From NCBI GenBank assembly GCA_001189095.1, contig LFCK01000002.1, positions 186,001 to 250,000 on the forward strand: 64,000 nt of DNA. The letters are read 5' to 3'. The stretch comes from Parcubacteria bacterium C7867-001. Its GTDB lineage: Bacteria > Patescibacteria > Paceibacteria > UBA9973 > UBA2103. The position numbers were made by a program, and so were the translations under genes. Below the pieces are notes generated by a model that did no database searches, was not told where the DNA came from, and was given only the letters and a program-made list of their open reading frames with translations. The stretch's first letter is position 1. Each line of letters starts with the position of its first letter. Below are positions 49,287-57,324 of this stretch, piece by piece.

Positions 49287-49940
49287 ATGCCTCCCACCAA
49301 GGCTAAAAAACCTTCATTCCTCCTTGTTGCTGGGACGCTTATCTTCGTGCTCGGTATCGCTACCTCCTCCATTGTGTATCAGAGCACGATGAAGCAGAAT
49401 CGGTCCCATGTTCTTCATGCGGCGCATGTCGTTGCACTGAATGTCACGCCGTCCGACATTGTTTTGCTCACTGGCTCATCGACTGATGTCACGACATCCG
49501 TCTACCAACGAACCAAAAAGCATCTCATGCAAATGCATGACACTGTTTCGCAAATGCGCTTCGCGTATGTGCTCGGAAAGAATAGTGCAGGAGAGGTATT
49601 TTTCTATGCTGATTCCGAAGATCCTTCATCAGAGGACTATTCACCGCCCGGACAAGTGTACGACGAAGCGTCGCCGCTGCTACATGCAATGTTTACTGAT
49701 GGAACTGAGCGGATAGAGGGTCCGATTACAGATCGGTGGGGAACCTGGGTCTCAGCGTACGAACAAATTCACGCCTCAGATGGGACCGTCATCGGCGTGG
49801 TTGGTGTTGATCTTCCTGCAGAAAAGCATCTTACGACACTCATAGCGTATACTGCCGTTCCGCTTCTCGTAGCGATCGTGTTCATCGCGCTGCTCATCTT
49901 CGTGCGTCGGGCGCAGAGGGCTGACGCCGCTTTTCAGTAA
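49287..49940 (+). CDS. Orphan extracytoplasmic sensor protein (Cache-like), 217 aa
   Basis: Two membrane helices (~10-30 and ~183-205) flank an outside domain with RFAYVLGKNSAGEVFFYADSE, followed later by GPITDRWGTWVSAYEQIH and GTVIGVVGVDLPA. These phrases are typical of PAS/Cache sensing domains of cyclases and histidine kinases. The protein ends ~12 residues after the second helix with no output domain, and a palindromic terminator follows, so it is a stand-alone sensor or the remnant of a larger receptor. TATACT lies 6 nt before the ATG. Confidence 0.75.
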   Translation: MPPTKAKKPSFLLVAGTLIFVLGIATSSIVYQSTMKQNRSHVLHAAHVVALNVTPSDIVLLTGSSTDVTTSVYQRTKKHLMQMHDTVSQMRFAYVLGKNSAGEVFFYADSEDPSSEDYSPPGQVYDEASPLLHAMFTDGTERIEGPITDRWGTWVSAYEQIHASDGTVIGVVGVDLPAEKHLTTLIAYTAVPLLVAIVFIALLIFVRRAQRADAAFQ

Positions 49941-49954
49941 AATGTAGATGAAAA

Positions 49955-49978
49955 ACCGCCCAGCATATGCTGGGCGGT
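49955..49978. terminator. Perfect palindromic terminator
   Basis: An uninterrupted 24-bp palindrome (11-bp arms around TA) preceded by AAAAA lies between converging genes. Confidence 0.75.
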
Positions 49979-49985
49979 GTACTCT

Positions 49986-50240
49986 TTAGGACCGAGGAGG
50001 CCGAGTACCTCGAGGAGTCACGGGAATGTTCCGCACGTCGGTCTCGACGCCACAGTCGGGGCACGAGAATGTGATGTACGTATCGCTTGAACCGTCGTAG
50101 TGGTGACTGCGGGTGTAGTAGAGATCATGCTGGGAGACCAGCAGGACCGCGCCACAGCCCCCGCCACCATTACCTTCGCCGGTGCAGGTGAACTCCTTAG
50201 ACCAGCCCCGCTGCTTGCGGCCCTTCTTGATGACTTCCAT
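49986..50240 (-). CDS. Zinc-ribbon protein, 84 aa
   Basis: The protein starts MEVIKKGRKQRGWSKEFTC and has Cys at FTCTG, GGCGAV and CPDC (~64-67), enough for one zinc ribbon. A Gly-rich loop (GEGNGGGGCG) is present. GAGGAGG lies 5 nt before the ATG. The start lies inside the 3' end of the Nudix gene, so the two are coupled. Function unknown. Confidence 0.7.
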   Translation of the reverse strand: MEVIKKGRKQRGWSKEFTCTGEGNGGGGCGAVLLVSQHDLYYTRSHHYDGSSDTYITFSCPDCGVETDVRNIPVTPRGTRPPRS

Positions 50241-50646
50241 GGAAGCCTCCTCGTGCAAGATAATCGGTGAACATTTTGAAGTGGTCGAACACGAATTCGT
50301 CTTTGCGAGCAATGATCAGATCCTTGCTCAAGATAACCGTGCATGTCTTTCCAGCTTCGTTGCGGATAGTGCCGCTTGCATTCCCGATGAACGTCGTCGA
50401 GATGTAGTGGCCGCGCGGGTCGCGTCCGTCGACGGCATAGGTGCCGAGGACGCCAAGCGGCGCGAACGCGAGCCCCGTTTCTTCGGCGAGTTCGCGGACA
50501 GCAGTTGCTGAAAGCAGCTCGCCGTCTTCTTGCTTGCCGCCGGGGAAGGCGAGGCCTTTCACGGAGCCGAGTCGTTCAACGACAACAAAAGCGTTCGGCA
50601 GGCCGTTCCAGTGCGCGATGATGTCTGCGCAGTAGATGATTTTCAT
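50197..50646 (-). CDS. Nudix hydrolase, 149 aa
   Basis: The Nudix box is complete: GGKQEDGE then RELAEETG (~36-58). The upstream strand NAFVVVERLGSVKGLAFPGG fits a nucleotide-sanitising Nudix enzyme; the substrate cannot be read. AAAAGGAG precedes the ATG. It lies 13 bp after apt on the same strand and overlaps the zinc-ribbon gene by 44 nt, so these three form an operon. Confidence 0.9.
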   Translation of the reverse strand: MKIIYCADIIAHWNGLPNAFVVVERLGSVKGLAFPGGKQEDGELLSATAVRELAEETGLAFAPLGVLGTYAVDGRDPRGHYISTTFIGNASGTIRNEAGKTCTVILSKDLIIARKDEFVFDHFKMFTDYLARGGFHGSHQEGPQAAGLV

Positions 50647-50659
50647 AGCAACTCTCCTT

Positions 50660-51172
50660 TTAGTAGGTCATGAGGGAATCGATGCGGTACTCGCCGAGCT
50701 TTGCGCGGCCATTGAGCTCGGTGAGCTCGATGATGAACGCGCATCCGGCAACGGTCGCGCCAACCTTTTTTACGAGCGTGCACGCAGCGGCAGCGGTGCC
50801 GCCGGTTGCGAGCAAGTCGTCGAGCACGAGCACGCGAGCGCCAGCGGCGAACGCTTCCTCTTGCATCTCGACGACGTCCTCGCCGTATTCAAGACCGTAG
50901 GCCACTTGAAATGCAGCGCGCGGCAGTTTGCCTTTCTTGCGGACCATTCCGAGGGGGATCTGCAGTCGAGCGGCGAGTGCGCCGCCGAAGAGAAATCCTC
51001 GAGCATCGAGCGCCGCAATGGCGTCGACCTTCCCGTCCCAGCGATTTGCGAGCTCCTCGATGACGCCCTGAAAGGCGGTCGGGTTCGCGAGTAGGGGAGC
51101 GATGTCTTTGAAGACGATTCCGCATTTGGGGAAGTCAGGAACATCACGAACATGTGCTTTGAAGTTGGTCAT
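50660..51172 (-). CDS. apt: Adenine phosphoribosyltransferase
   Basis: The 170-residue enzyme has FPKCGIVFKDIAPLL (~14-28), DARGFLFGGALA (~57-68), LPRAAF, and the PRPP loop VLVLDDLLATGGTA (~116-129). It turns adenine and PRPP into AMP. The leader contains a boxA-like AGTTCTTTGAAAAGGAG (51180-51196, minus strand) that also holds the ribosome site, and TACTAT further upstream is a likely -10 box. Confidence 0.96.
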   Translation of the reverse strand: MTNFKAHVRDVPDFPKCGIVFKDIAPLLANPTAFQGVIEELANRWDGKVDAIAALDARGFLFGGALAARLQIPLGMVRKKGKLPRAAFQVAYGLEYGEDVVEMQEEAFAAGARVLVLDDLLATGGTAAAACTLVKKVGATVAGCAFIIELTELNGRAKLGEYRIDSLMTY

Positions 51173-51279
51173 TCGGTTACTCCTTTTCAAAGAACTCACA
51201 ACCTTGGCGATAGTACCTTGATTCTCTGATTCGTACACAATGAAGTGGTAATGTGTAACAAAAGTAGTACATTATATGC

Positions 51280-52014
51280 ATGCAGCTCAAAACCGTCTTT
51301 AAGCGGCTCGGTCTCGGGAAGCATTCAGATGAGGTCTATACGGCCCTACTCAAATCAAAGCGTTCGATGCTTGCGGCACATATCGCTAAGGCGGCCGGCG
51401 TTGCGCGGCCGCAGGTGTACCGAAATCTCGACGAGCTTGTTGCGCAGAAGTTTGTGTCAAAGCGTCACGAAGGGAAGAGGACGTACTATCGTGCCGAAAG
51501 TCCTCGCCGCATCGACGAGGCATTCGAAACCGTTGAAAAGGATGTTGCTGCGCTTACACAGCAGTACGCGAAGTCGAAGGAGAAAGCGGTTCCGGAATAC
51601 GTCCGGTTTCTCCATGGTTTCTCGGGAATTCGCGCAGTGTTCGATGACGTTATCGATCACACGCCGCGCGGCGCTACCTTTTATAGGTATACGTCTGAAC
51701 GGGATCTCTCAGCGGTGAACAAATATCTTTCCCCCAGCTATCGTGCACGCCGCGACCAGAAGAAGCTCGAGCGTCTTGTCATAAGTAACCCAGTTTCAGG
51801 CAAGCAGAAGCGTCCACGGCTCGAACGGTTCATAAAATACATTGAACCCAGCACAGATCTCTTCGATCAGAACATCATCCAGCTCGTCTACGGCAATCGC
51901 CTTGCGTTCATAAATCTCTCCGCTGAAGAGGCATTCATCATAGAAGACTCTTCGCTAGCCGCCTTTCAGAAGGTTATTTTCCAGCAACTCTATAAAAAGC
52001 TCGGGGCGGGCTAG
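51280..52014 (+). CDS. TrmB-family transcriptional regulator
   Basis: The 244-residue protein has an N-terminal winged helix (VYTALLKSKRSMLAAHIAKAAGVARPQVYRNLDELV, reported in parts: recognition helix RPQVYRNLDELV) with KRTYYRAESP as the wing, and a C-terminal ligand-type domain. TrmB proteins control sugar or other metabolic genes. It is divergent from apt across a ~107-bp gap and may control it. TACATT lies 6 nt before the ATG. The stop overlaps the convergent permease gene by 4 nt. Confidence 0.88.
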   Translation: MQLKTVFKRLGLGKHSDEVYTALLKSKRSMLAAHIAKAAGVARPQVYRNLDELVAQKFVSKRHEGKRTYYRAESPRRIDEAFETVEKDVAALTQQYAKSKEKAVPEYVRFLHGFSGIRAVFDDVIDHTPRGATFYRYTSERDLSAVNKYLSPSYRARRDQKKLERLVISNPVSGKQKRPRLERFIKYIEPSTDLFDQNIIQLVYGNRLAFINLSAEEAFIIEDSSLAAFQKVIFQQLYKKLGAG

Positions 52015-52397
52015 TTTCCTGGCTTCTGTGAGTTGCGAAGCACTTGCTGCTTCTTGTGTTCGCGGAGTTCCTTGTCGAGGCGGTCGAGTGTAGCGTCATC
52101 GTCGTCTTCGATATCGATGAAGTCGTCGCGAGCCGGTTTTAACGCGCGGATTATCTCATCGAGCTTGAGTTGAATGGCGTGCGAATCGCGGTTCTGGGTG
52201 TTCTGAATAAGGAACACCATCAGGAAGGTGAGCACGGTTGTTCCTGTATTAATGAAGAGCTGCCATGTATCGGAAAATTCAAAGAAGGGACCTGAAACAG
52301 CCCAGAGCACAATGATGCCAACGGCGAGCACGAATGTCGCTGGAGCACCCATCGCAAAGCTCGTCGAATGCGCGATCTTCCGGAAGAGTTCATTCAT
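52011..52397 (-). CDS. Low-affinity iron permease-like membrane protein
   Basis: The 128-residue protein begins MNELFRKIAHSTSFAMGAPATFVLAVG, then FSDTWQLFINTGTTVLTFLMVFLIQNTQNRD, the two-helix signature of the low-affinity iron permease family, followed by AIQLKLDEIIRAL and an acidic tail. TATCAT lies 6 nt before the ATG at 52397. Confidence 0.88.
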   Translation of the reverse strand: MNELFRKIAHSTSFAMGAPATFVLAVGIIVLWAVSGPFFEFSDTWQLFINTGTTVLTFLMVFLIQNTQNRDSHAIQLKLDEIIRALKPARDDFIDIEDDDDATLDRLDKELREHKKQQVLRNSQKPGN

Positions 52398-52412
52398 ATC
52401 TAAATGATAGCA

Positions 52413-52440
52413 GAACCCCGCGACTGGAATCGCGGGGTTC
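52413..52440 (-). terminator. Hairpin between permease and small Cys protein genes
   Basis: An 11-bp perfect stem (52413-52423 with 52430-52440) lies downstream of the 63-aa gene and just upstream of the permease promoter, on the minus strand. It likely ends the 63-aa gene transcript. Confidence 0.7.
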
Positions 52441-52455
52441 GTGCGTAAGTCTTCT

Positions 52456-52647
52456 CTAGTGATTGCTGCAGCACTTGCAGGTGCCAAGCTTCGGGATCAT
52501 CGCGATGATGATGAGCACCGGCCATGCGATGGCTACATACATCGGATTCACGACACCAAGCGTTGAAAGGAGGAACGCAAGGGCGATGAGGATGATAGCA
52601 ATCGGGAGAATCTTATGATGGGGGCATTTGCACGTGTTGGAACTCAT
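52456..52647 (-). CDS. Small cysteine-rich membrane protein, 63 aa
   Basis: The protein MSSNTCKCPHHKILP... has an N-terminal CKCPHH motif, two membrane helices (~14-31, ~35-52) and a C-terminal CKCC plus SNH. The paired Cys/His clusters at both ends could bind a metal on the same side of the membrane. The family is not recognised. Confidence 0.65.
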   Translation of the reverse strand: MSSNTCKCPHHKILPIAIILIALAFLLSTLGVVNPMYVAIAWPVLIIIAMIPKLGTCKCCSNH

Positions 52648-52782
52648 ACGTAGTGAGAAGGGATTACGGATAATCGCACGCTAGTAGCGTAGCACTTCAG
52701 GGAGCGCTCATGACGAAGTCGGGGGATAGCTGGGTCGTTGAAAAAAGCTCCTATATACAGTACGCTCAGGGAGTTCTACTAC

Positions 52783-52858
52783 GCCGTTGTAGCTCAGTTG
52801 GTAGAGCACTTCCATGGTAAGGAAGAGGTCATCGGTTCGATCCCGATCAACGGCTCCA
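52783..52858 (+). tRNA. tRNA-Thr (anticodon GGU)
   Basis: Acceptor GCCGTTG/CAACGGC, D-arm GCTC/GAGC, anticodon stem CTTCC/GGAAG with loop ATGGTAA, and T-arm ATCGG-TTCGATC-CCGAT. CCA is encoded, unlike most tRNAs of this window. Confidence 0.95.
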
Positions 52859-52910
52859 GTTTTAAACCCAAGAAATTGCGCAGGGCCCGCCCCAGTCGTA
52901 TAGTTCTTGT

Positions 52911-53369
52911 ATGACTAAGAAGATACTTTCAATCTTCATCCCTGTTCTCGTTTTACTCGCTGCGGGCGCATACACATATCAGGTACATATTACTGGTCAG
53001 TGGGATTTTTGGAACGCGCCGCCCTCGGAAATAAATATTGCAGATACTGTGCAAGAAGCGTTTCGCGGCACGGACTACTACAAGAATCTCTCAAAAGACG
53101 ACAAAGAGTACGCCACTCTTTCTTTAGCGCAGGTATCACGAGCATCGCTCGTGCTCGCAGCTATAAAAGGGCACTATGTAAAAACGGGTATGTACCCAGC
53201 CACTCTTGAGGAGATTGAATTTATCGAAGATAAATTGACACTCATTGATCCACTTACGGGAGAACGCTTTTACTATCGTCTGCGCGAAGAAGAGGTTGGA
53301 TATGAATTTTGCTATCGAGGAAGTGAACGAACTCGTGAGTGCTTTACCAAAAACGGGCCAGTCCAATAG
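52911..53369 (+). CDS. Hypothetical secreted or anchored protein, 152 aa
   Basis: An N-terminal hydrophobic helix (ILSIFIPVLVLLAAGAYTY) is followed by a soluble helical domain with HYVKTGMYPATLEEIE and LIDPLTGERFYYRLRE. That pattern (GxYPxTLxEL..DPxTGxxYxY) is common in pilin-like and type II secretion G-like C-terminal domains, but the pilin leader is absent. TATAGT lies 6 nt before the ATG. Confidence 0.65.
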   Translation: MTKKILSIFIPVLVLLAAGAYTYQVHITGQWDFWNAPPSEINIADTVQEAFRGTDYYKNLSKDDKEYATLSLAQVSRASLVLAAIKGHYVKTGMYPATLEEIEFIEDKLTLIDPLTGERFYYRLREEEVGYEFCYRGSERTRECFTKNGPVQ

Positions 53370-53878
53370 CTAGTCTCCCTTCCCGGTTTTTGGATCCCAT
53401 CCGAAAAAGAAAGAAAAGAATGGGCGGACAGCGGACAGGGGTCGGGGCGAGCCCCGAGTCCGCGAGGCGCGAGTGGTCAGGATTCTTTTGCGAAATGGGT
53501 TCTAACCGAGTACCGTAGGGTCTCCAAAAGGTGCGTGGATAACGTTTATTCAGCGGACAGAAAGAATGTAATACTTAGGGCATGGGAGCGGGACCTCCCA
53601 GATCCGCGTCCGACCGCGAAAGCGCAAGGATATGTTTCTAACTCCGACCTACAGGCAGGCGGAATGAAAAAGAAAACGCGCGATTCTCCCGAAGAGCTGT
53701 ACATTTACATGCGTCCTCCGTAGCGAGGAATGGCAGAAACAAAGAGGTGAGCAGCTCGCCTCAAGTACCCTAGGGCTTCATGCCCGAGCCGCCCGACGTC
53801 TTCTCCTTCACTGTGAGAACGACTCGGGCGGCTTCTGCCTTTCCGTATATAAGGACAAATGGTATAACCGTTTTATTC
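53370..53878. other. 509-bp gap with hairpins, probable decayed element
   Basis: No convincing gene is present. It contains a nested hairpin GCGGAC..GTCCGC around TCGGGGC-GA-GCCCCGA (53431-53463), the 12-mer GCGAGGCGCGAG (53462-53473) that also ends the tRNA-Asp element (48902-48913), and a long-armed hairpin GCCGCCCGA/TCGGGCGGC near 53787-53833. TATAAC just before tRNA-Thr(CGU) is its likely -10 box. Confidence 0.45.
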
Positions 53879-53954
53879 GCCACCGTAGCTCAGTTGGTAG
53901 AGCATCTCACTCGTAACGAGAAGGTCGCCAGTTCAATCCTGGCCGGTGGCTCCA
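53879..53954 (+). tRNA. tRNA-Thr (anticodon CGU)
   Basis: Acceptor GCCACCG/CGGTGGC, D-arm GCTC/GAGC, anticodon loop CTCGTAA with stem TCTC/GAGA and an A-C closing pair, and T-arm GCCAG-TTCAATC-CTGGC. CCA is encoded. Confidence 0.94.
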
Positions 53955-53959
53955 AATAT

Positions 53960-54340
53960 ATGGCCGAAGGCCCGCCTAAGAAGCCCGATCAAGATCCGAT
54001 GTTTCTCCCGCAGGAACATGTCGAGATCTGGCGAGCGTTCATGGCTATGCGCCAAGACCTTGCCGAAAAAGAAGCGCTCATCAAAGGGCAGGAGGAAACA
54101 ATCCGCAGTGCTGAAGGACGCCTCGCTGAGATGGAGAAGCAGGCAGGAATCTATCTAGTTAGCAATCAGCCCACTCGCGAGCAGCGACTCATCGCACTCC
54201 TTCGTCAGTCGCTCGAAGACATGCGGACTGCGCATCGAGGAGCGAGAGTCATCGCTGATTCGCTGCGAGAGCAGTACGAAAAGCTTGGACGCGAGTACGA
54301 TTTCGAGTTGAATCCGCCCAAACCGGAAGAAAAAGAGTAG
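53960..54340 (+). CDS. Coiled-coil hypothetical protein, 126 aa
   Basis: The protein MAEGPPKKPDQDP... is almost wholly helical and charged, with a long coiled-coil region (~25-60, LAEKEALIKGQEETIRSAEG) and a second helix (RQSLEDMRTAHRGARV). It starts only 5 bp after the tRNA CCA, so it is probably cut from the tRNA transcript by tRNA processing. Function unknown. Confidence 0.65.
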   Translation: MAEGPPKKPDQDPMFLPQEHVEIWRAFMAMRQDLAEKEALIKGQEETIRSAEGRLAEMEKQAGIYLVSNQPTREQRLIALLRQSLEDMRTAHRGARVIADSLREQYEKLGREYDFELNPPKPEEKE

Positions 54341-54400
54341 TTCCAAAAAACTCGCCGGCGTGCTTTACTCATGGCGGACAAACAGCATAAGGGGCGTTCA

Positions 54401-54784
54401 ATGCTCGTTGTATACGTTTCTCATCCTATTCGCAGCGACCCGCTGGCGAATGAACAGAAAATACACGCAATCTGCTCGATGCTTTACGCGCAGGGTATCG
54501 TTCCTGTCGCTCCGTACCTGCTCGCAATGCGCGCGCTTCCGCACGGAAGTTCGTTCGGCGATCAAAGGAGCATCGTGCGCACCACGTGTGAAGAATATCT
54601 CGCGCGCGGTTTCGTCGATGAAATGTGGCTTTACGGAAACGAGGAGTCGAAAGGCATGCTCGATGACATCGAGCTCGCCTTCAGATATCGCCTCACGAAC
54701 GTCGTTCCGCAGACACCGACGACGGAGCGAGTGTTGCAGCACTTCGTCAATCGCCAAGCCGCAGGCTTGGCGTCAGTGCGGTAA
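54401..54784 (+). CDS. DUF4406-like (nucleoside deoxyribosyltransferase-fold) protein
   Basis: The 127-residue protein begins MLVVYVSHPIRSD, then has YAQGIVPVAPYLLAM, RGFVDEMWLYG and SKGMLDDIELA, a pattern shared by DUF4406/DUF7768 proteins, which have the nucleoside 2-deoxyribosyltransferase fold. The substrate is unknown. AAGGGG precedes 54401; an ATG at 54371 would add ten polar residues. Confidence 0.72.
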   Translation: MLVVYVSHPIRSDPLANEQKIHAICSMLYAQGIVPVAPYLLAMRALPHGSSFGDQRSIVRTTCEEYLARGFVDEMWLYGNEESKGMLDDIELAFRYRLTNVVPQTPTTERVLQHFVNRQAAGLASVR

Positions 54785-54785
54785 G

Positions 54786-54812
54786 AAACGCGGCGCCTTT
54801 GGCGCCGCGTTT
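54786..54812 (+). terminator. Terminator before prfB
   Basis: A 12-bp perfect stem (54786-54797 with 54801-54812) with TTT loop. The TATACT box of prfB begins about 4 nt later, as at 49245-49271. Confidence 0.82.
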
Positions 54813-54829
54813 TGCTATACTCGACCTCA

Positions 54830-55705
54830 ATGAACGAAGAGAATCCCCGGCTTGCTGAGCTTGAGGCGATGATGGCGTCGCCCGATTTCTGGACCGATAA
54901 AGACAAAGCGCAGACGCTCGTACGCGAGTACCAGCTCCTCAAAGAAGGGGGTTCAGGCGATCCGCATGATGCTGGAGATGCGACACTCGCGATACTCGCT
55001 GGTGCTGGAGGCGACGACGCGGAGGACTTTGCGGCAATGTTGCGGCGTATGTACGAAGGGTACGCGGGTCGAAAAGGTTGGGGTGTTCGTGAGCTCCACA
55101 CGAACGAAAATGATCATGGCGGCTATCGCAACGTGCTTCTTGAAATCACCGGCTCGGGAGTTTATGGACGCCTGAAGCATGAAGCTGGTGTGCACCGGCT
55201 TGTTCGTATCTCTCCCTTTAATGCGCAAGCGAAACGCCAGACTTCGTTCGCGCTCATTGAAATTCTGCCGAAACTTGCACCGAACGATAAAGTCGAGCTG
55301 AAGCCTGAAGACCTTGATATACAGTTTGCGCGCTCAGGCGGCGCAGGCGGACAGAACGTGAACAAGCGCGAGACGGCGGTCCGCATCGTCCATACCCCGA
55401 CTGGCATTTCCGCACATGTGACGAGCGAGCGCAGTCAGCAAGCAAACCGCGAGAAGGCGCTCGAGCTGGTGAAGGCGAAGATCTTCGCGCAGGAGGAGGC
55501 CAAGCGCGAAGCGGAAGCGAAGGGTCGCTCCATAGCCACCTCGACGGCGAACGAGTGGGGAAGTCAGCGCCGCTCTTACGTTCTTCATCCGTATAAGATG
55601 GTAAAAGACCACGATTCCGGCTGCGAAAGCGGCAATCCTGATGCGGTACTTTCCGGTGACCTTGATAATTTCATAGACGCATCCATACAAGGTGGGGTAG
55701 AATAG
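54830..55705 (+). CDS. prfB: Peptide chain release factor 2 with shortened domain 1
   Basis: The 291-residue protein carries the RF2-specific SPF tripeptide (128-130) that reads UAA/UGA and the catalytic GGQ (173-175). Usual RF2 has about 365 residues; here the helical domain 1 is cut to ~50 residues between MASPDFW and ILAGAGGDDAEDF. There is no programmed frameshift. TATACT lies 8 nt before the ATG. ftsE follows after 7 bp. Confidence 0.93.
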   Translation: MNEENPRLAELEAMMASPDFWTDKDKAQTLVREYQLLKEGGSGDPHDAGDATLAILAGAGGDDAEDFAAMLRRMYEGYAGRKGWGVRELHTNENDHGGYRNVLLEITGSGVYGRLKHEAGVHRLVRISPFNAQAKRQTSFALIEILPKLAPNDKVELKPEDLDIQFARSGGAGGQNVNKRETAVRIVHTPTGISAHVTSERSQQANREKALELVKAKIFAQEEAKREAEAKGRSIATSTANEWGSQRRSYVLHPYKMVKDHDSGCESGNPDAVLSGDLDNFIDASIQGGVE

Positions 55706-55712
55706 CGAGGTT

Positions 55713-56393
55713 ATGATCTATTTCGACAAGGTGACGAAGGAATACCGCGATGGCACTCCCGCCCTCGAAGACGTCACCCTCTCGATCTCTCCAAAAGAAT
55801 TCGTTTCCATCGTCGGTCACTCGGGTGCCGGCAAGACGACGCTCCTCAAGATGCTGCTCGCGGAAGAAAAACCAACCGACGGTTCGGTCTTTTTTGAATC
55901 AGTCGACATCCACACACTTCCAAAAAGCGCGTTACATCACTATCGCCGCAAGATAGGCACGGTCTTTCAGGATTTCCGCCTCATTCCGAACAAGACCGCG
56001 TATGAAAATATCGCTTTCGCTATGGAAGCTGCTGGACGCCCCGACGACGAAATAGAGTCCGACGTGCCGTATATCCTTGAGCTCGTAAATCTTGGGGATA
56101 AGGCACATCACTTCCCGAGTCAGCTTTCAGGTGGCGAGCAGCAGCGTGTCGCTATTGGCCGGGCCATCATCAATCAGCCGGACGTCATAGTTGCAGATGA
56201 ACCGACCGGAAATCTCGATCCGGTGAATACGTACGAAATCATCGAGATCATGAAGAAGATCAATGAGCTCGGCACGACCGTCATTCTCACGACGCATAAT
56301 AAAGGTGTCGTTGACGCGATGGGGAAGCGTGTGATCACGATGGACAAGGGCCGCGTCATCCGCGATGATCAGAACGGTCACTATATTCTCTAA
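55713..56393 (+). CDS. ftsE: Cell division ATP-binding protein FtsE
   Basis: This 226-residue ABC ATPase has Walker A GHSGAGKTT (~35-43), the Q-loop in VFQDFRLI, signature LSGGEQQR (~134-141) and Walker B VIVADEPTGNLD. With FtsX it controls peptidoglycan hydrolases at the division site. The ftsX gene follows after 4 bp. Confidence 0.95.
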   Translation: MIYFDKVTKEYRDGTPALEDVTLSISPKEFVSIVGHSGAGKTTLLKMLLAEEKPTDGSVFFESVDIHTLPKSALHHYRRKIGTVFQDFRLIPNKTAYENIAFAMEAAGRPDDEIESDVPYILELVNLGDKAHHFPSQLSGGEQQRVAIGRAIINQPDVIVADEPTGNLDPVNTYEIIEIMKKINELGTTVILTTHNKGVVDAMGKRVITMDKGRVIRDDQNGHYIL

Positions 56394-56397
56394 TCCT

Positions 56398-57321
56398 ATG
56401 ATGCTCACTTTCCGAAGAATCCTTGAGAACGGCGCGAAGAACTTTTACCGCGGAGGCGCGGTCTCGTTCGCGACCGTGCTCATCATGACGGTGACGCTCA
56501 TCATCATCGGCTCGCTCCTCTTCCTCTCAGCCATACTTTCGAATACGCTCGCAAGCATTCAGGACAAAGTGGATGTGAACGTCTACTTCGTGACGAGTGC
56601 GTCGGAGAACGACATCATGGGGGTGAAGAACAAGCTTGAGCAGCTGCCGGAAGTGAAGTCTGTTGAGTACACCTCGAGAGATCAGGCACTCGCTGAATTT
56701 CGCGAACGCCACTCAAATGACCAGCTCACGCTTCAGGCTCTCGACGAGCTCGGTACTAATCCGCTCGGCGCCTCGCTCGCTATCAAGGCGAAGAATCCTT
56801 CGCAGTATGAGGGCATCGTACAGTTCCTTTCGGATGAACCAGCGCTCTCCGTGGGTGGTTCTTCCATCATCGATCGCATCAACTACTACCAGAACAAGAC
56901 CGTCATCGATCGGCTCACCAACGCACTCCGAACCACCGAGCAGGCAGGGCTCGTCATCGTTCTTCTCTTTGCAATAGCTTCGATTGTGATAGTCCTCGCC
57001 TCAATGCGCCTCGCTATTTACACCGCACGCGACGAAATCGGCGTCATGCGTCTCATGGGAGCCTCAAATATGTATATTCGCGGTCCCTTCATCGTCGCTG
57101 CTATGATCTCCGGACTTCTTGCAGCCATCATCACCCTCGTCCTTTTCTATCCGGTCGCATGGTATGTCGGTAGTTCCTTCTCGGGCTGGCTCGGTGGGTT
57201 CAATCTCTTCGACTACTACATCTCGCATTTCCCACTCGTGTTCCTTATCATCGTCGGCTCAGGCATCCTGCTCGGTGCCGTTGCAAGCTTCGTGGCGGTG
57301 CGTCGCTATCTCAAGATCTAA
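56398..57321 (+). CDS. ftsX: Cell division protein FtsX
   Basis: The 307-residue protein has four membrane helices: the first at ~25-48 (SFATVLIMTVTLIIIGSLLFL), then an extracellular domain (~50-180), and three C-terminal helices at ~190-215, ~235-265 and ~280-300. The phrase RLMGASNMYIRGPF is the conserved coupling-helix region that contacts FtsE. Start 56398 is chosen; a second ATG follows directly. Confidence 0.93.
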   Translation: MMLTFRRILENGAKNFYRGGAVSFATVLIMTVTLIIIGSLLFLSAILSNTLASIQDKVDVNVYFVTSASENDIMGVKNKLEQLPEVKSVEYTSRDQALAEFRERHSNDQLTLQALDELGTNPLGASLAIKAKNPSQYEGIVQFLSDEPALSVGGSSIIDRINYYQNKTVIDRLTNALRTTEQAGLVIVLLFAIASIVIVLASMRLAIYTARDEIGVMRLMGASNMYIRGPFIVAAMISGLLAAIITLVLFYPVAWYVGSSFSGWLGGFNLFDYYISHFPLVFLIIVGSGILLGAVASFVAVRRYLKI

Positions 57322-57324
57322 GGT

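Noticed and set aside
53535..53723. 62-residue open frame in the gap before tRNA-Thr(CGU)
   Set aside because: No ribosome site, no leaderless -10 box at the right place and no recognisable protein pattern. The surrounding sequence looks like decayed repeat.
53780..54340. Long open frame running through tRNA-Thr(CGU) into the coiled-coil gene
   Set aside because: It reads through an intact tRNA. The shorter frame starting at 53960 is the sensible gene.
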